NCBI RefSeq assembly: GCF_021648855.1 | Contig: NZ_JAKJHX010000088.1 | Location: 1 to 22,944, forward strand | Length of the DNA: 22,944 bases | DNA from: Tychonema litorale BBK16 | GTDB lineage: Bacteria > Cyanobacteriota > Cyanobacteriia > Cyanobacteriales > Microcoleaceae | Direction: 5' to 3' | Shown here: positions 1-8,512 of the stretch, one piece after another | How the letters are laid out: the number at the start of each line of letters is the position of its first letter | Position numbering within the stretch: the first letter of the stretch is position 1 | Made by a program: the position numbers and the translations under genes | Notes under the pieces: model-generated | What the model saw: only the letters and a program-made list of their open reading frames with translations | Told to the model about the DNA's origin: nothing | The model's database searches: none

Positions 1-415
1 ACCCGATGAAGCGTCAAGAATCACCGCACATAAGAGGTCGGTGAGTATTTCAAAACAAAAATAATTATGGTGGCACCGAGGGCCGCAAGTAAACAGTCAA
101 AGTCTTATCAAATTACGTTTTTTCAATCTGTAATCATGGTTTAGGTTAACTGTAGCTTAAACCATTTCCCCATGATGATTGTATAATTACCCTTCGCTAC
201 AAATCAGCATTTTTGGGCAAAAATATTAATTGTGTTTCAGACAAAAACCTAACCCCTAGATTTTCAAATCTAAAAGTCTGGACTCTTGACACTCCCCGGC
301 GTGAACGCACGGGGATTTTTTAATCGACGACATGACTTGCTTATGCAGGATTTCTCCAGCATCTGATATATCGGTCAAGGCTGAGTTGAACTTATTAAAC
401 AAATAATGACCGCTC
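1..415. other. Gene-free stretch with mobile-element-like hairpins
   Basis: No convincing gene is visible. The first 60 bases on the plus strand read in one open frame as PDEASRITAHKRSVSISKQK then stop, and carry the hairpin TCACCG/CGGTGA (21-26 with 39-44). This could be the 3' tail of an IS200/IS605 tnpB, but the tail is too short to be sure. A short AT palindrome lies at 257-272. A second, clearer hairpin lies at 294-314. Between 322 and 415 is the downstream flank of the minus-strand glycosyltransferase. The minus-strand reading frame across 256-486 mostly overlaps that gene and shows no family signature, so it is not called. Confidence 0.4.
286..321 (-). mobile_element. IS200/IS605-type right-end hairpin remnant (alternatively a terminator)
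   Basis: Read on the minus strand, this is a stem of CCCCG pairing with CGGGG, one unpaired T, an inner GCG/CGC stem, a TTCA loop, then AGTGTCAA. The same architecture (five pairs, bulged T, three pairs, TTCA loop, AGTGTCAA tail) recurs at 22182-22210 on the plus strand with a different stem sequence. That covariation marks a conserved structural element. In IS608 the right-end cleavage site is TCAA, which matches the last four bases. No transposase gene accompanies it here. Read on the plus strand it also ends in six T residues after the stem, so it could work as a rho-independent terminator. Confidence 0.45.
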
Positions 416-2077
416 CTATTTAGCAACTTGTGGAGCAACAACCTTTTCGATTTTCCACAAAAAGCTACCTGATGACTCGATAGCAACTTTTGTTTGGTAA
501 TTTGGCTGATTTTTTATTGTATTTAATAAGGAATCAGAAGGACGGGGAAATAAAAATATATCGCTAAAACCCGCTGATTCCTTGGATATATTAGGGTGAA
601 AATCTCGATTCGTCTTCAACTTGCAACTAAAACAATATGGTTGGACTAGCATTTTAACTTTTGGGTCAAGTAAATGACTGCTAAAAAGCAAGCCCCATGA
701 ATCACAATCGCTAATCAAAAGAGGATTCTTAGACTGGTTGATGAGTTTAGCTGCTGATAGATTGTATTCTAAATATTCTGGGCCTCCCTTATTCCACCAA
801 ATTTCAGATTGAGAACTGACTAGACAGCTTAGAATACCCCCAGAAATTATTACAGCAAAAACACTTTTCCACAGTCTTTGCTGCCAGATATTTACAGAGT
901 CATTGTTGGCAAGTTTCTGCCCTAAAAGGTGGCTAACAGCAAGTTGAAAACCCAAATAGCAAGGAATAAGATATCTGGGAATGCTCGACGACTCGCCATT
1001 TTGCCCTTTTAAAATTAAATCTTGCAGAGTTAGGCTGATACCTGTGCTTCCAATTAAAGTAAAAATAAACAGCCAAGAACGCTTTTGAGTTGTTTTGTAA
1101 AGAAAGTAAAGAGAGTATCCTACTACAATCAAGCAAGCTAGAGTAAAACAGGATTGGGTGATCCGAGCTACAAACCAATCTTGTTGGGAAGTGTTCAAGT
1201 CAAAAAACGGGCGTCCTGGCTGACGAGTCCAGCTTCTAAATAAATTCCATAACTGATTGATATTAGAGACTTGCTTAGTTTTATCCCAATTAGTTGTATG
1301 TTGAACTCTCGACCAATTGCTAATGACGACAAAAACCCAGGGGAAGAATGCGATCGCGCTTAATAATGATGCTATTAAGTAAGATATCAAATTTTTGCTG
1401 AATTTGAATTTCTCAATTGCTAGTATATAAAATCCATGTCCGGCGGCAACTAAGAGAGAAAGTAAAAAAGTATAAAAACTTGCTGCTAAGCTAAGTGCAT
1501 ACAGACCCCAACTCAGTTTAGTCTTGAGCCGCATTGCTCGCAATAGGGATGCGCTGGACAAGAGAGTTATTACTGTCCATAAACTGTACTGCCGAGCTTC
1601 TTGTGCGTAAACCATATGAAATGGCGAAACAGCTAAAAGTATAACTGCTAACGATGCTGTGAGTTGCGATTCAAATAGCTCTAAGGATAGCCAATAAATA
1701 CAAGGAAATGCTAGGAGGCTGATGATGGCTGGCAAACTTCTTGTGACTGATACAGAGTTGCCCAGCCACCCGGCCCAAGCTCTAGCCATCACGTAATATA
1801 GAGGTGGATGCTGAGGTTCTTCGGTTGACAATCCTTTAATAGTGCCCAGAAAGTTTCTTTCCGTATTAACCTGCTGATATTTGGTGATTGAGTCGATACT
1901 AATTATGCGGGTATTTGAGAAATCTTGTACGAGTTCTGCTTCGGTATAGCCGGAAATTCGGAGTGAGGTATAAGATTCATCAAGCCCGTAAATTTTTTTG
2001 TCGAGATTCACGAAGCGAAAAAATATTCCCAAAGCTAGCAAGACAATAATTAAGAATCGCAACCCGGTAATACGCAT
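416..2077 (-). CDS. GT-C fold membrane glycosyltransferase (GT39/ArnT-like)
   Basis: This 553-aa polytopic membrane protein probably transfers a sugar from a polyprenyl-phosphate donor to a lipid, glycan or protein acceptor on the outer side of the plasma membrane. The N-terminal membrane segment (about residues 6-23) is followed by the acidic pair D33-E34 in the first loop (GLDESYT), the expected catalytic motif of GT-C enzymes. The motif EEPQHPPLYY (86-95) is typical of the GT39/PMT_2 group. Many further hydrophobic segments follow up to about residue 410, then a soluble C-terminal domain. The ATG at 2077 has an AGAGG ribosome-binding site about nine bases upstream. It starts 33 bases after the surE stop, so the two are probably co-transcribed. 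The sugar and acceptor cannot be told from the sequence. Confidence 0.85.
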   Translation of the reverse strand: MRITGLRFLIIVLLALGIFFRFVNLDKKIYGLDESYTSLRISGYTEAELVQDFSNTRIISIDSITKYQQVNTERNFLGTIKGLSTEEPQHPPLYYVMARAWAGWLGNSVSVTRSLPAIISLLAFPCIYWLSLELFESQLTASLAVILLAVSPFHMVYAQEARQYSLWTVITLLSSASLLRAMRLKTKLSWGLYALSLAASFYTFLLSLLVAAGHGFYILAIEKFKFSKNLISYLIASLLSAIAFFPWVFVVISNWSRVQHTTNWDKTKQVSNINQLWNLFRSWTRQPGRPFFDLNTSQQDWFVARITQSCFTLACLIVVGYSLYFLYKTTQKRSWLFIFTLIGSTGISLTLQDLILKGQNGESSSIPRYLIPCYLGFQLAVSHLLGQKLANNDSVNIWQQRLWKSVFAVIISGGILSCLVSSQSEIWWNKGGPEYLEYNLSAAKLINQSKNPLLISDCDSWGLLFSSHLLDPKVKMLVQPYCFSCKLKTNRDFHPNISKESAGFSDIFLFPRPSDSLLNTIKNQPNYQTKVAIESSGSFLWKIEKVVAPQVAK

Positions 2078-2110
2078 ATTTTTAAAACCTCTTTTGATAT
2101 GACTAATTGA

Positions 2111-2788
2111 TCAAAGCGATATTTCAGTGACTGCAATATTCCCGCCAAAACAGATATCAACATCAGTTCCCAAAGCCCGATCGCGCTTACCGTATTCTCC
2201 CACATAATGAAAATATTCTCCCTCCTGGCGATATACCAGCGGTAGAGGCTGAGTGGAAGGGCGACAAAACACGATTTCCGGTTCCGCACTTCCGGGTGCT
2301 AAATGTGGCAAATTCACATTCCAAAAACAGCCAGATTTTGGTTCGCGATTGAGTAAATCCGCTAATACGCGCGATGTCCAACGAGTCGCGATTTCCCAAT
2401 CTATTTCCCAAGGCTTTTTTATCCAGTGGGAAATTGCGATACCGGGAATCCCGTGCATCGCTGCTTCCCGCACCGCCGCCACAGTACCGGAAATGTAGAC
2501 ATCAACGCCCAAATTGCCGCCCGCATTAATCCCCGAAAGTACCAAATCTGGTTTTGGACAAAGGTGATTGAGAGCGATGCGTACACAATCTGCTGGTGTT
2601 CCTCCTACAGCATATTCGATGGACGATCGCCGATCGAGATGAATCGGACTATGAGCCGTCACCTGATGCCCACAGCCAGACCATTGCCCTTGAGGGGCTA
2701 CCATGATAGTCTTGCCACTTACGGCTTGTAAAAGTGCCTGAATGCCCGGTGCGTCTATGCCGTCGTCGTTGGTTAAAATTATGGTCAT
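2111..2788 (-). CDS. surE: 5'/3'-nucleotidase SurE
   Basis: SurE is a metal-dependent phosphatase acting on nucleoside monophosphates in the cytoplasm. The 225-aa product shows the family signatures in order: the N-terminal metal site TNDDGID (D8, D9), the serine of the QWSG segment (S37), and SGINAGGN with the metal-binding asparagine N88, followed by the conserved YISGTVAAVREA helix. The length is a little shorter than the roughly 250 residues of the Escherichia coli enzyme, with the C-terminal arm reduced. The start is the ATG at 2788, immediately before TIILTNDDG. The upstream DNA is a heptamer repeat block, so the promoter is either within or beyond it. The glycosyltransferase gene follows 33 bases downstream. 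Confidence 0.95.
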   Translation of the reverse strand: MTIILTNDDGIDAPGIQALLQAVSGKTIMVAPQGQWSGCGHQVTAHSPIHLDRRSSIEYAVGGTPADCVRIALNHLCPKPDLVLSGINAGGNLGVDVYISGTVAAVREAAMHGIPGIAISHWIKKPWEIDWEIATRWTSRVLADLLNREPKSGCFWNVNLPHLAPGSAEPEIVFCRPSTQPLPLVYRQEGEYFHYVGEYGKRDRALGTDVDICFGGNIAVTEISL

Positions 2789-2789
2789 T

Positions 2790-2831
2790 GGTTATTGGTT
2801 ATTGGTTACTGGTTACTGGTTACTGGTTATT
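2790..2831 (+). repeat. Tandem heptamer repeat GGTTAYT x6
   Basis: Six uninterrupted 7-bp units (GGTTATT twice, GGTTACT three times, GGTTATT once) begin two bases upstream of the surE start codon. This is the pattern of cyanobacterial STRR repeats. No ribosome-binding site for surE is visible inside the block. Confidence 0.85.
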
Positions 2832-2867
2832 CATTATTCGCTATAGTCACCAAAAAATCATAACCGA

Positions 2868-2892
2868 CCCTTCGACTTCGCTCAGGGCGCGG
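2868..2892 (+). repeat. Dispersed repeat CCCTTCGACTTCGCTCAGGG
   Basis: The core reads CCCTTCGACTTCGCTCAGGG. A close copy with two changes in 20 bases occurs on the minus strand at about 19816-19840, upstream of potD. The element is intergenic in both places and is likely a dispersed, non-coding repeat. Confidence 0.6.
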
Positions 2893-3027
2893 CCAATGCC
2901 CAATTCCCAAAATTCCCTGAACACAGCACCAAGTTGTGGTAAAGTTTTGTGTCGATCGCCGTTAGCGGAGTCCTCTTTGAGGATCGACCAAATATCAACC
3001 CAAGTTCAGTTAAACGCGCTTACTGTA

Positions 3028-4449
3028 ATGTTTTTGCCAATTTTCCCCCTTGCTCAAACAATCTCCGCACCCCCTCAACAAGTCATCCTCCAGCGAGAAA
3101 TTCTGATACCGGAAAGCGAACTGGATTTGCCACCACAGCCTAGCACCCGCAGGCTGAAAACCGTGATGATGCGCCAGCAAGTTCGTGTTTTGCCCGGACA
3201 ACTCGACAACATCCCGGTTTTTAATAGCAACAGCCCAGAAGTTGTACAAACTGAAGGAATTTTGCTCTCCACATTTCCGCAGCAATCAAAACAAGTACCT
3301 TCGGCTCATTTAAACTTTCCTTTTAAAGGCAGATTTGACATTTTTGCCCATCACATTGCAAAGGCCGCAAATCGCTCACAAACTCGTACTTTATTTCAAG
3401 GTATAATTGTCTATAATCCTAATTCGGAACCTGTGACTTTAGACATATTGCAAGGAGCGAGTTATTTAACTCAACCGGATGCTTTATTTGTCGATTTGCC
3501 TTCCTATTTAGAAAATCGATTGGGCACTGTGTTTGCGGGGCCTGGGAGCCGCATCACGAGCGATGTGCTACGGGGGCAAAGACAAAACATTTTGCCGGCT
3601 ACGATCGAAATTCCGGGCAATCAGAGCCGAATGCTGATGAATTTGCCGATACCTGTGGGGAATGTCACGCCTTCTTCTAATGGTCGATCGACTTTAATAC
3701 GAGTTTCGAGTAGCAATTCGGTTTATGTTGCTTCTTTGGCAATGTTTGCTCCCAAAACTAGAGCCGGAGTCGAACAATATCCAACTTTGGAACAGTGGGA
3801 AAATATTTTAAATACTAAGGGTTTAGCTGGGCCGAGGGATTTAGCACCAACGGCGAAGGATTCAAATCCTGAGCAAAAAATTTATGGTCGCGTAGCTGGG
3901 GTAGCTGAAGGTTCTCAGTGGCAAGCTAAAATTACTGATAGTTCAAAAACAGATTATTTAAGTATTCCGAAACGTGGGGAAGAATTTTCTTATGCTTTGA
4001 GCACCACTGATACGGGTACTTTTGGAACTGGTCAAGTTCAAAGTGCTAAAATGTTAGCTCGTTATCCCGATACTGCTTATTTTGCTCATGGTAATTACGG
4101 GATTCAATACAGTTTAAGCTTTCCGCTTTATAACAAATCTCGCGATGCTCAATCTGTGAGTATTAAGATGCAAACACCGATTAAGGCAAATACAGAATCG
4201 GGGGGATTGATGTTTTATGATCCTCCAGAAAATCGGATCTTTTTCCGAGGTACGGTGCGGGTAATGTTTAGTGACGATCAAGGAAAGACGGTGACGCGCT
4301 ATACGCACATTGTGCAGCGCCGGGGACAGCAGGGGGAAGCTTTGGTGAATTTGAATATGAAGTCGGGGGAACGGCGTTTGGTGCAGGTTGATTTCTTGTA
4401 TCCGCCGGATGCGACACCGCCGCAAGTCTTGACTGTGGGATCGAATTAG
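3028..4449 (+). CDS. DUF3370 family exported protein
   Basis: This protein of about 473 aa belongs to DUF3370, a family of unknown function found mostly in cyanobacteria. Conserved stretches include VLPGQLDNIPVFNSNSPE, SAHLNFPFKGRFDIFAHH, the NPNSEPVTLDILQGASYL segment and IQYSLSFPLYN. A short hydrophobic N-terminus ending in PLAQT suggests export to the periplasm or outer membrane. The start is uncertain. ATG 3028 gives a very short signal-like leader. A TTG at 2977 with GGAG six bases upstream would give a more normal leader (MRIDQIS, then a hydrophobic run), but it lies in a repeat-like palindrome (2951-2985). The reading frame stays open back to 2734 through repeats and across surE, which is not credible coding. 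The stop codon lies inside a 54-bp palindrome. Function unknown. Confidence 0.85.
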   Translation: MFLPIFPLAQTISAPPQQVILQREILIPESELDLPPQPSTRRLKTVMMRQQVRVLPGQLDNIPVFNSNSPEVVQTEGILLSTFPQQSKQVPSAHLNFPFKGRFDIFAHHIAKAANRSQTRTLFQGIIVYNPNSEPVTLDILQGASYLTQPDALFVDLPSYLENRLGTVFAGPGSRITSDVLRGQRQNILPATIEIPGNQSRMLMNLPIPVGNVTPSSNGRSTLIRVSSSNSVYVASLAMFAPKTRAGVEQYPTLEQWENILNTKGLAGPRDLAPTAKDSNPEQKIYGRVAGVAEGSQWQAKITDSSKTDYLSIPKRGEEFSYALSTTDTGTFGTGQVQSAKMLARYPDTAYFAHGNYGIQYSLSFPLYNKSRDAQSVSIKMQTPIKANTESGGLMFYDPPENRIFFRGTVRVMFSDDQGKTVTRYTHIVQRRGQQGEALVNLNMKSGERRLVQVDFLYPPDATPPQVLTVGSN

Positions 4450-4499
4450 TTATGAGTTGACGGTTGACGGTTAACTGTCAACCGTCAACTCATAACTAA
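4446..4499. terminator. 54-bp palindrome, bidirectional terminator between convergent genes
   Basis: The two 27-base arms are complementary at 26 positions and the remaining one is a G-T pair; the centre is GTTAAC. The left end contains the TAG stop of the DUF3370 gene and the right end touches the TAA stop of the minus-strand pdhC gene, so one hairpin occupies the whole gap between convergent genes. There is no long T run after either arm, so termination could rely on the hairpin alone or the element may serve as a 3' RNA stabiliser. The arms contain TTGACGG heptamers, which suggests it arose from STRR-type repeats. Confidence 0.75.
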
Positions 4500-5792
4500 T
4501 TAAAGTGTCAAAGACTGAGGATTTGTCTCAATCAATTTCGCTAAATCTTGCAAGAAAGAAGCAGCATCAGCACCGTAAATAACTCGGTGATCGCAGGTGA
4601 TATTCACCTGCATTTGCCGCTTCACTCCCATCAAACCATCTTCATTTGCCACTACTTGCGGCCGCGAAGCACCGATCGCCAAAATCGATCCTTGATTCGG
4701 TGGTAAAATCGCATCAAACTTATCTACTCCAAACATTCCCAAATTGGAAAGAGTGAAAGTTCCGGTGCTATACTCATCAGGCTTCAACTGTTTGGTGCGG
4801 GCGCGATCGACTAAATCCTTCCAAGTGCGCGAGAGGGAATACAAGTCCAGGCGATCGGCATTTTGCAACACCGGCGTAATCAAACCACCGCCCTCCATCG
4901 CCACAGCCACAGCCACATTAATATCAGCCCGATATTGAATAGCCGACTCCACATAACAAGCATTCAGCAAAGGATGTTTTTGTAAAGTTACTGCTACAGC
5001 CTTCGACAGCAAAGCCGTCATCGTCACGCCCTTCGACTTGACTTGTTTGTAGAGTTTGTCGAGATTGTCAGTAGTAATTGTGTAACCAACGCGGAAACAT
5101 GGCACGCTCAAACTTACCGCCATATTACGCACAACGGCATTTTGCAACGCATTCATTGGCACTGTTTGGCCTGTCATCGCCATTGCTGGAACAGGCTGTG
5201 GTGCCGGTTTAGCTGCTGCGGGTGCGGGCGCTGGTGCTGCTTGTGGGGCTGCTGCGACTGTCACCAGTTGCTGAACCGGGGCGGGTTTCGCTTTACCCGC
5301 TGCGGCTTCGACATCCTCTGCGACAATTCTGCCGTGGGGGCCACTACCTTTGATAGAATTCAAATCTACTTTAAGTTCTTTGGCCAATTTGCGAGCACGC
5401 GGAGAAACGACACTGCGGCCATTTTGGCGGCTGACATTTTGCTGCAAACCGGGGGGCGAATTTGTAGCTGCTACGGCTGGTGTGGCTTTGGGTGGTGCGG
5501 CTGAGGCGACTGGGGCGGCAGATCCTTGTTTTTGAGCTTCGGCGATTTCGGCTTCGGTTTCTGCTACTAGGGCGATCGCAGCCCCAACAGGAGCAACTTC
5601 TCCCGCAGGTACGATAATGATTGCTAAATAGCCTTCGTAGAAAGACTCGACATCCATGTCGGCTTTATCGGATTCAACTACTACTACGGTTTCGCCTTTT
5701 TCTACTTTGTCCCCAGCAGATTTGACCCAGGAAACAATTTTGCCTTCTGTCATGGTAGAACTCAAAGCTGGCATGAAAACTTCGCGAATCAT
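4500..5792 (-). CDS. pdhC: Dihydrolipoamide acetyltransferase, E2 of pyruvate dehydrogenase
   Basis: E2 is the core of the pyruvate dehydrogenase complex and transfers the acetyl group from lipoamide to CoA. The product of 430 aa has an N-terminal lipoyl domain with the modified lysine in ESDKADMD (K43), an Ala/Pro-rich linker, a peripheral subunit-binding domain ([15 protein letters not shown] through [14 protein letters not shown]), a second Ala/Pro linker, and a catalytic domain. The catalytic domain ends in DHRVIYGAD, with H402 as the expected active-site histidine; the more usual motif is DHRxxDG, and the YGAD form is seen in cyanobacterial and plastid enzymes. The chosen start is the ATG at 5792 ([12 protein letters not shown]), the family's normal N-terminus, with an AAGGA site upstream. 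The frame stays open to 5915 through heptamer repeats encoding Pro-Ile-Pro-Asn strings, which I do not regard as coding. Confidence 0.93.
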   Translation of the reverse strand: MIREVFMPALSSTMTEGKIVSWVKSAGDKVEKGETVVVVESDKADMDVESFYEGYLAIIIVPAGEVAPVGAAIALVAETEAEIAEAQKQGSAAPVASAAPPKATPAVAATNSPPGLQQNVSRQNGRSVVSPRARKLAKELKVDLNSIKGSGPHGRIVAEDVEAAAGKAKPAPVQQLVTVAAAPQAAPAPAPAAAKPAPQPVPAMAMTGQTVPMNALQNAVVRNMAVSLSVPCFRVGYTITTDNLDKLYKQVKSKGVTMTALLSKAVAVTLQKHPLLNACYVESAIQYRADINVAVAVAMEGGGLITPVLQNADRLDLYSLSRTWKDLVDRARTKQLKPDEYSTGTFTLSNLGMFGVDKFDAILPPNQGSILAIGASRPQVVANEDGLMGVKRQMQVNITCDHRVIYGADAASFLQDLAKLIETNPQSLTL

Positions 5793-6069
5793 TTGTAAAA
5801 AGTCCTTTTGAGTTACTAATAGGTATTTGGGAATTGGGAATTGGGGAATTGGGAATTGGGGAATTGGGAATTGGGGAATTGGGGAATTGGGAATTGGGCA
5901 TTGGGAATTGGGCATTGGGCATTGGGAATTTCTGAAATATAGTCCGAAGATATGTGACTATTAAATCAAAACAACTAACCAATCACCAACTACTAATTAC
6001 TAATCACCAATTAGCAATGCGCCATTCCCAATTCCCCATTAGCAATTCCCCATTAGCAATTTCTAAGTT
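5793..6069. repeat. Heptamer repeat block upstream of pdhC
   Basis: This 277-base gap between pdhC and the YlqD-like gene is mostly STRR-like repeats. About 100 bases (5828-5930) are GGGAATT, GGGGAATT and GGGCATT units. After a short unique stretch (5937-5965), a second block of AATCACC, AATTAGC and CCATTCCC-type units runs to about 6062. The second block partly complements the first, so a long imperfect hairpin is possible. The pdhC promoter must lie in the short unique part, inside the repeats, or upstream of the YlqD-like gene. Confidence 0.75.
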
Positions 6070-6510
6070 CTAAATATCACCTCGAATTTCTTCGACTATG
6101 CCGTCACGGAGGAGAACTTCTACTTGCATTTTTTGAATCAAGTTTTCTCCTAATCCGACAGTGAATGTACCGTCAATTTGACCTTGACTTACTTCTTGTT
6201 CGAGATCTAGTACCTGCACTTGTTGAAGTTGTTGCAGACTTTGGTTTTTTTGTTCTAGCAGTTTGCTTTTCTCTTGATTCACCTGCCCTTGAATATTTTC
6301 TATTTGCTGCATTACCTGTGGCCCTGGTGGTTGCAAGCTTTGTTTTTGAATTTCAGAAATCATCCGCTGACCTTGCATTTCTAGCTGTTGTAGCTGAGAA
6401 TCTGTTTGATTGATTTGAGCTTGGAGTTGCTGTTGAGCTTCTTCTTTCCAGCGGGGAGTAACGATGACTTTAACGTTAATCGATCGCTTCAATTCTAATT
6501 GTGGTTCCAT
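6070..6510 (-). CDS. YlqD-like coiled-coil protein
   Basis: This 146-aa protein resembles the YlqD family (named after Bacillus subtilis YlqD; function unknown). The N-terminus (LKRSINVKVIVTPRWKEEA) and C-terminus (GENLIQKMQVEVLLRDGIVEEIRG) are beta-rich and conserved. Between them, about residues 25-110 form a very Gln-rich segment with a heptad-like pattern, expected to be a long coiled coil. There is no signal peptide or membrane segment, so it is probably cytoplasmic. The start is the ATG at 6510, just downstream of a block of GTTGTTA heptamers. It lies between the acyl-ACP synthetase gene and pdhC, all in the same direction; co-transcription is possible but the spacers hold repeats. Confidence 0.75.
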   Translation of the reverse strand: MEPQLELKRSINVKVIVTPRWKEEAQQQLQAQINQTDSQLQQLEMQGQRMISEIQKQSLQPPGPQVMQQIENIQGQVNQEKSKLLEQKNQSLQQLQQVQVLDLEQEVSQGQIDGTFTVGLGENLIQKMQVEVLLRDGIVEEIRGDI

Positions 6511-6513
6511 AAA

Positions 6514-6541
6514 GTTGTTACTTGTTAGTTGTTAGTTGTTA
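6514..6541 (+). repeat. Tandem heptamer repeat STTGTTA x4
   Basis: Four consecutive 7-bp units (GTTGTTA, CTTGTTA, GTTGTTA, GTTGTTA) lie between the acyl-ACP synthetase stop and the YlqD-like start. This is another STRR-like block with a different unit from those near surE and pdhC. Confidence 0.75.
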
Positions 6542-6574
6542 CTTGTCCCGATTCCCGATGCCTTGAGAATATTT

Positions 6575-8512
6575 TCAAAACATCCCGTCAATCATATCGC
6601 GGTAGTGTTCCGTCACAACCGGACGCTTGATTTTTAGGGTTTGAGTCAGCATTCCATTTTCCATCGAAAAGGGTTCCGAAATCAACCGGAACGGGCCAAT
6701 GCGATCGTCCGCGCGGTATCCAGGGCGATTTTGCACCTCCCGGTTCAATTCTTGGCGAAATAAGTCTTGAATTGTCTTGCTATTCCAGTCAATTTCGTGT
6801 ATTGGAGGATTTTGAGTTTCTGCCCACTTCTGCACGGCTTCTGGATTGGGTACAATTAATGCTCCCACAGATTTCTGGTCTTGACCGACTAGCATAATTT
6901 GGTCGATGTAGACACTGCGGATGCAAGCATCTTCGATCGGCTGAGGTTCGATATTTTCCCCATTGGTAAGTACGATCGTATCTTTGGCCCGCCCGGTTAA
7001 GATTAAATCGTTGCCCGGTGTCAGCAAACCCAAATCGCCGGTATCGAACCAGCCTTCGGGGTCGATCGCCTTGGCAGTCGCTTCAGGATTAAGATAATAA
7101 CCTGCCATGATTTGTGGCCCGCGCGCCAAAACTAAGCCACGTTGACCGATCGACAGTTGTTGTCTACTATCGGGATCTACTATTTTAATTTCAGTTTGGG
7201 CGATCGGCTGACCCGCCGAACCTTTGAGATTGTGCCAAGGGCGACGCACTGTTAAAACAGGGGAAGTTTCTGTCAAACCGTATCCGACTAACAAACCGAT
7301 ATTCGATATTTCAAAGAAATTGTCCAAGTGTGCCGCCAAAGAACCACCGCCACTAATTGCCCATTTGAAACGTCCTCCCGTAGCTTCCCGGACTTTTTGG
7401 TAAACCAGTTTTTCGGCGACGGCGTGGATAGGTGACAACAGAATACTTTTGATGCGGGCGATCAGTTTTTCCGAAGCAGAAGCAGGTTTTAAACTAAGAG
7501 TCAATCCTTGAAAAATGCGTCGGGATTCTATGTATTGCTGACTAGCAGATAGGAGGAAATTAACCAATTTTTGTTTGTTAGCTGGTTGTTCCCGAAATTG
7601 CTTTTGTACTGCCTCATAAATCGATTCCCAGATGCGGGGAACGCTAACCATGTACTGGGGTTTATAAGTCTTAAAGTCTTGTTTGAAATGGCGAATACTG
7701 GTGTAAATTTGCGTGCATCCTTGGGAAAGCATGAAATATTCGACAGTGCGTTCGTAGGCGTGCCAACTGGGGAGAATACTGAGGACACCTTCGCCCGCTT
7801 CGGGTTGAAGAATTGTGCCTAAAGTATTGATTTGGTGTAGCAGGTTGCTGTGAGTGAGCATCACACCTTTGGGTTTGCCCGTGGTGCCGCTGGTATAGAG
7901 AAGCGTGGCGAGGCCTTGAGGCTTGTGGTTGCTGGGTTTGAGGGCGCGGTTAGCCCCTGTGGCGATAACTTGGGAAAATTTGACTGTGTTGAGGGTTTCG
8001 CTAGCTTCTGGTTCTTCGTCGGAGAGGAGAACGATGAGTTGAATGGGCAAATCGGGGAGGCTATTTTGAAGTTTTTTCAGTAATGCCAGGTTTTCAACTA
8101 CCAAAGCGGTGCAGCCACTGTTTTTGATGATGTACAGGAGTTCTTCAGGATCTGCGGTGGCACCTCGGACGGCGTTGGCAGCCCCGGCCATCATGATTCC
8201 TTGGTCTGCTATCAGCCAGCGGGGGCTGTTGTCTGCGAAGAGGGCGACGCGGGGAGGGATTGCTTCTGCGGGGTTTGGTTCGATGCCGAGGGCTTGGAGG
8301 CCTGCTGCGAACCGTTGGATCTCTTGGTAAAGGTCGGTGTATGTCAGCTTGATTTCGGGCTGGGTGTGGGGATCGTGGAGGGCGACGGTTTGACCGAATT
8401 TTTGTTGTGCGATCGCCCAAATTTCTGGTACTGATTGGATGGATGTGTAATCGATCAGGCTGCTGAGGTTAGCGCGATCGCGATCGGTCATTTGAGACGA
8501 TGTGTTGTTCAT
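6575..8512 (-). CDS. aas: Acyl-ACP/long-chain acyl-CoA synthetase (AMP-forming)
   Basis: The 645-aa enzyme activates fatty acids through an acyl-adenylate. In cyanobacteria the single family member usually acts as acyl-ACP synthetase, recycling free fatty acids released from lipids. It shows the AMP-binding signature YTSGTTGKPKGVMLTH (around residues 205-220), the YGLTETSP motif, the WFDTGDLG adenylate-binding motif and the hinge region before GRAKDTIVLTNGENIEP. The length matches cyanobacterial Aas/FadD proteins (about 640-700 aa). It starts at the ATG at 8512 (MNNTSSQMTDRDRANL) with no clear Shine-Dalgarno sequence; the second methionine at residue 8 is an alternative. Whether ACP or CoA is the acceptor cannot be decided from motifs, so the gene symbol is based on what cyanobacteria usually have. 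Confidence 0.88.
   Translation of the reverse strand: MNNTSSQMTDRDRANLSSLIDYTSIQSVPEIWAIAQQKFGQTVALHDPHTQPEIKLTYTDLYQEIQRFAAGLQALGIEPNPAEAIPPRVALFADNSPRWLIADQGIMMAGAANAVRGATADPEELLYIIKNSGCTALVVENLALLKKLQNSLPDLPIQLIVLLSDEEPEASETLNTVKFSQVIATGANRALKPSNHKPQGLATLLYTSGTTGKPKGVMLTHSNLLHQINTLGTILQPEAGEGVLSILPSWHAYERTVEYFMLSQGCTQIYTSIRHFKQDFKTYKPQYMVSVPRIWESIYEAVQKQFREQPANKQKLVNFLLSASQQYIESRRIFQGLTLSLKPASASEKLIARIKSILLSPIHAVAEKLVYQKVREATGGRFKWAISGGGSLAAHLDNFFEISNIGLLVGYGLTETSPVLTVRRPWHNLKGSAGQPIAQTEIKIVDPDSRQQLSIGQRGLVLARGPQIMAGYYLNPEATAKAIDPEGWFDTGDLGLLTPGNDLILTGRAKDTIVLTNGENIEPQPIEDACIRSVYIDQIMLVGQDQKSVGALIVPNPEAVQKWAETQNPPIHEIDWNSKTIQDLFRQELNREVQNRPGYRADDRIGPFRLISEPFSMENGMLTQTLKIKRPVVTEHYRDMIDGMF

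Noticed and set aside
2050..2289. Minus-strand 79-codon frame between surE and the glycosyltransferase
   Set aside because: It overlaps the end of surE in another frame and has no conserved pattern.
2790..2831. Heptamer arrays considered as CRISPR or iteron origin
   Set aside because: Units are directly adjacent 7-mers without spacers, no replication gene is nearby, and similar arrays occur in many gaps.
5043..5504. Cys/Trp-rich plus-strand frame opposite pdhC
   Set aside because: The composition comes from the antisense of the Ala/Pro linker; there is no ribosome-binding site.
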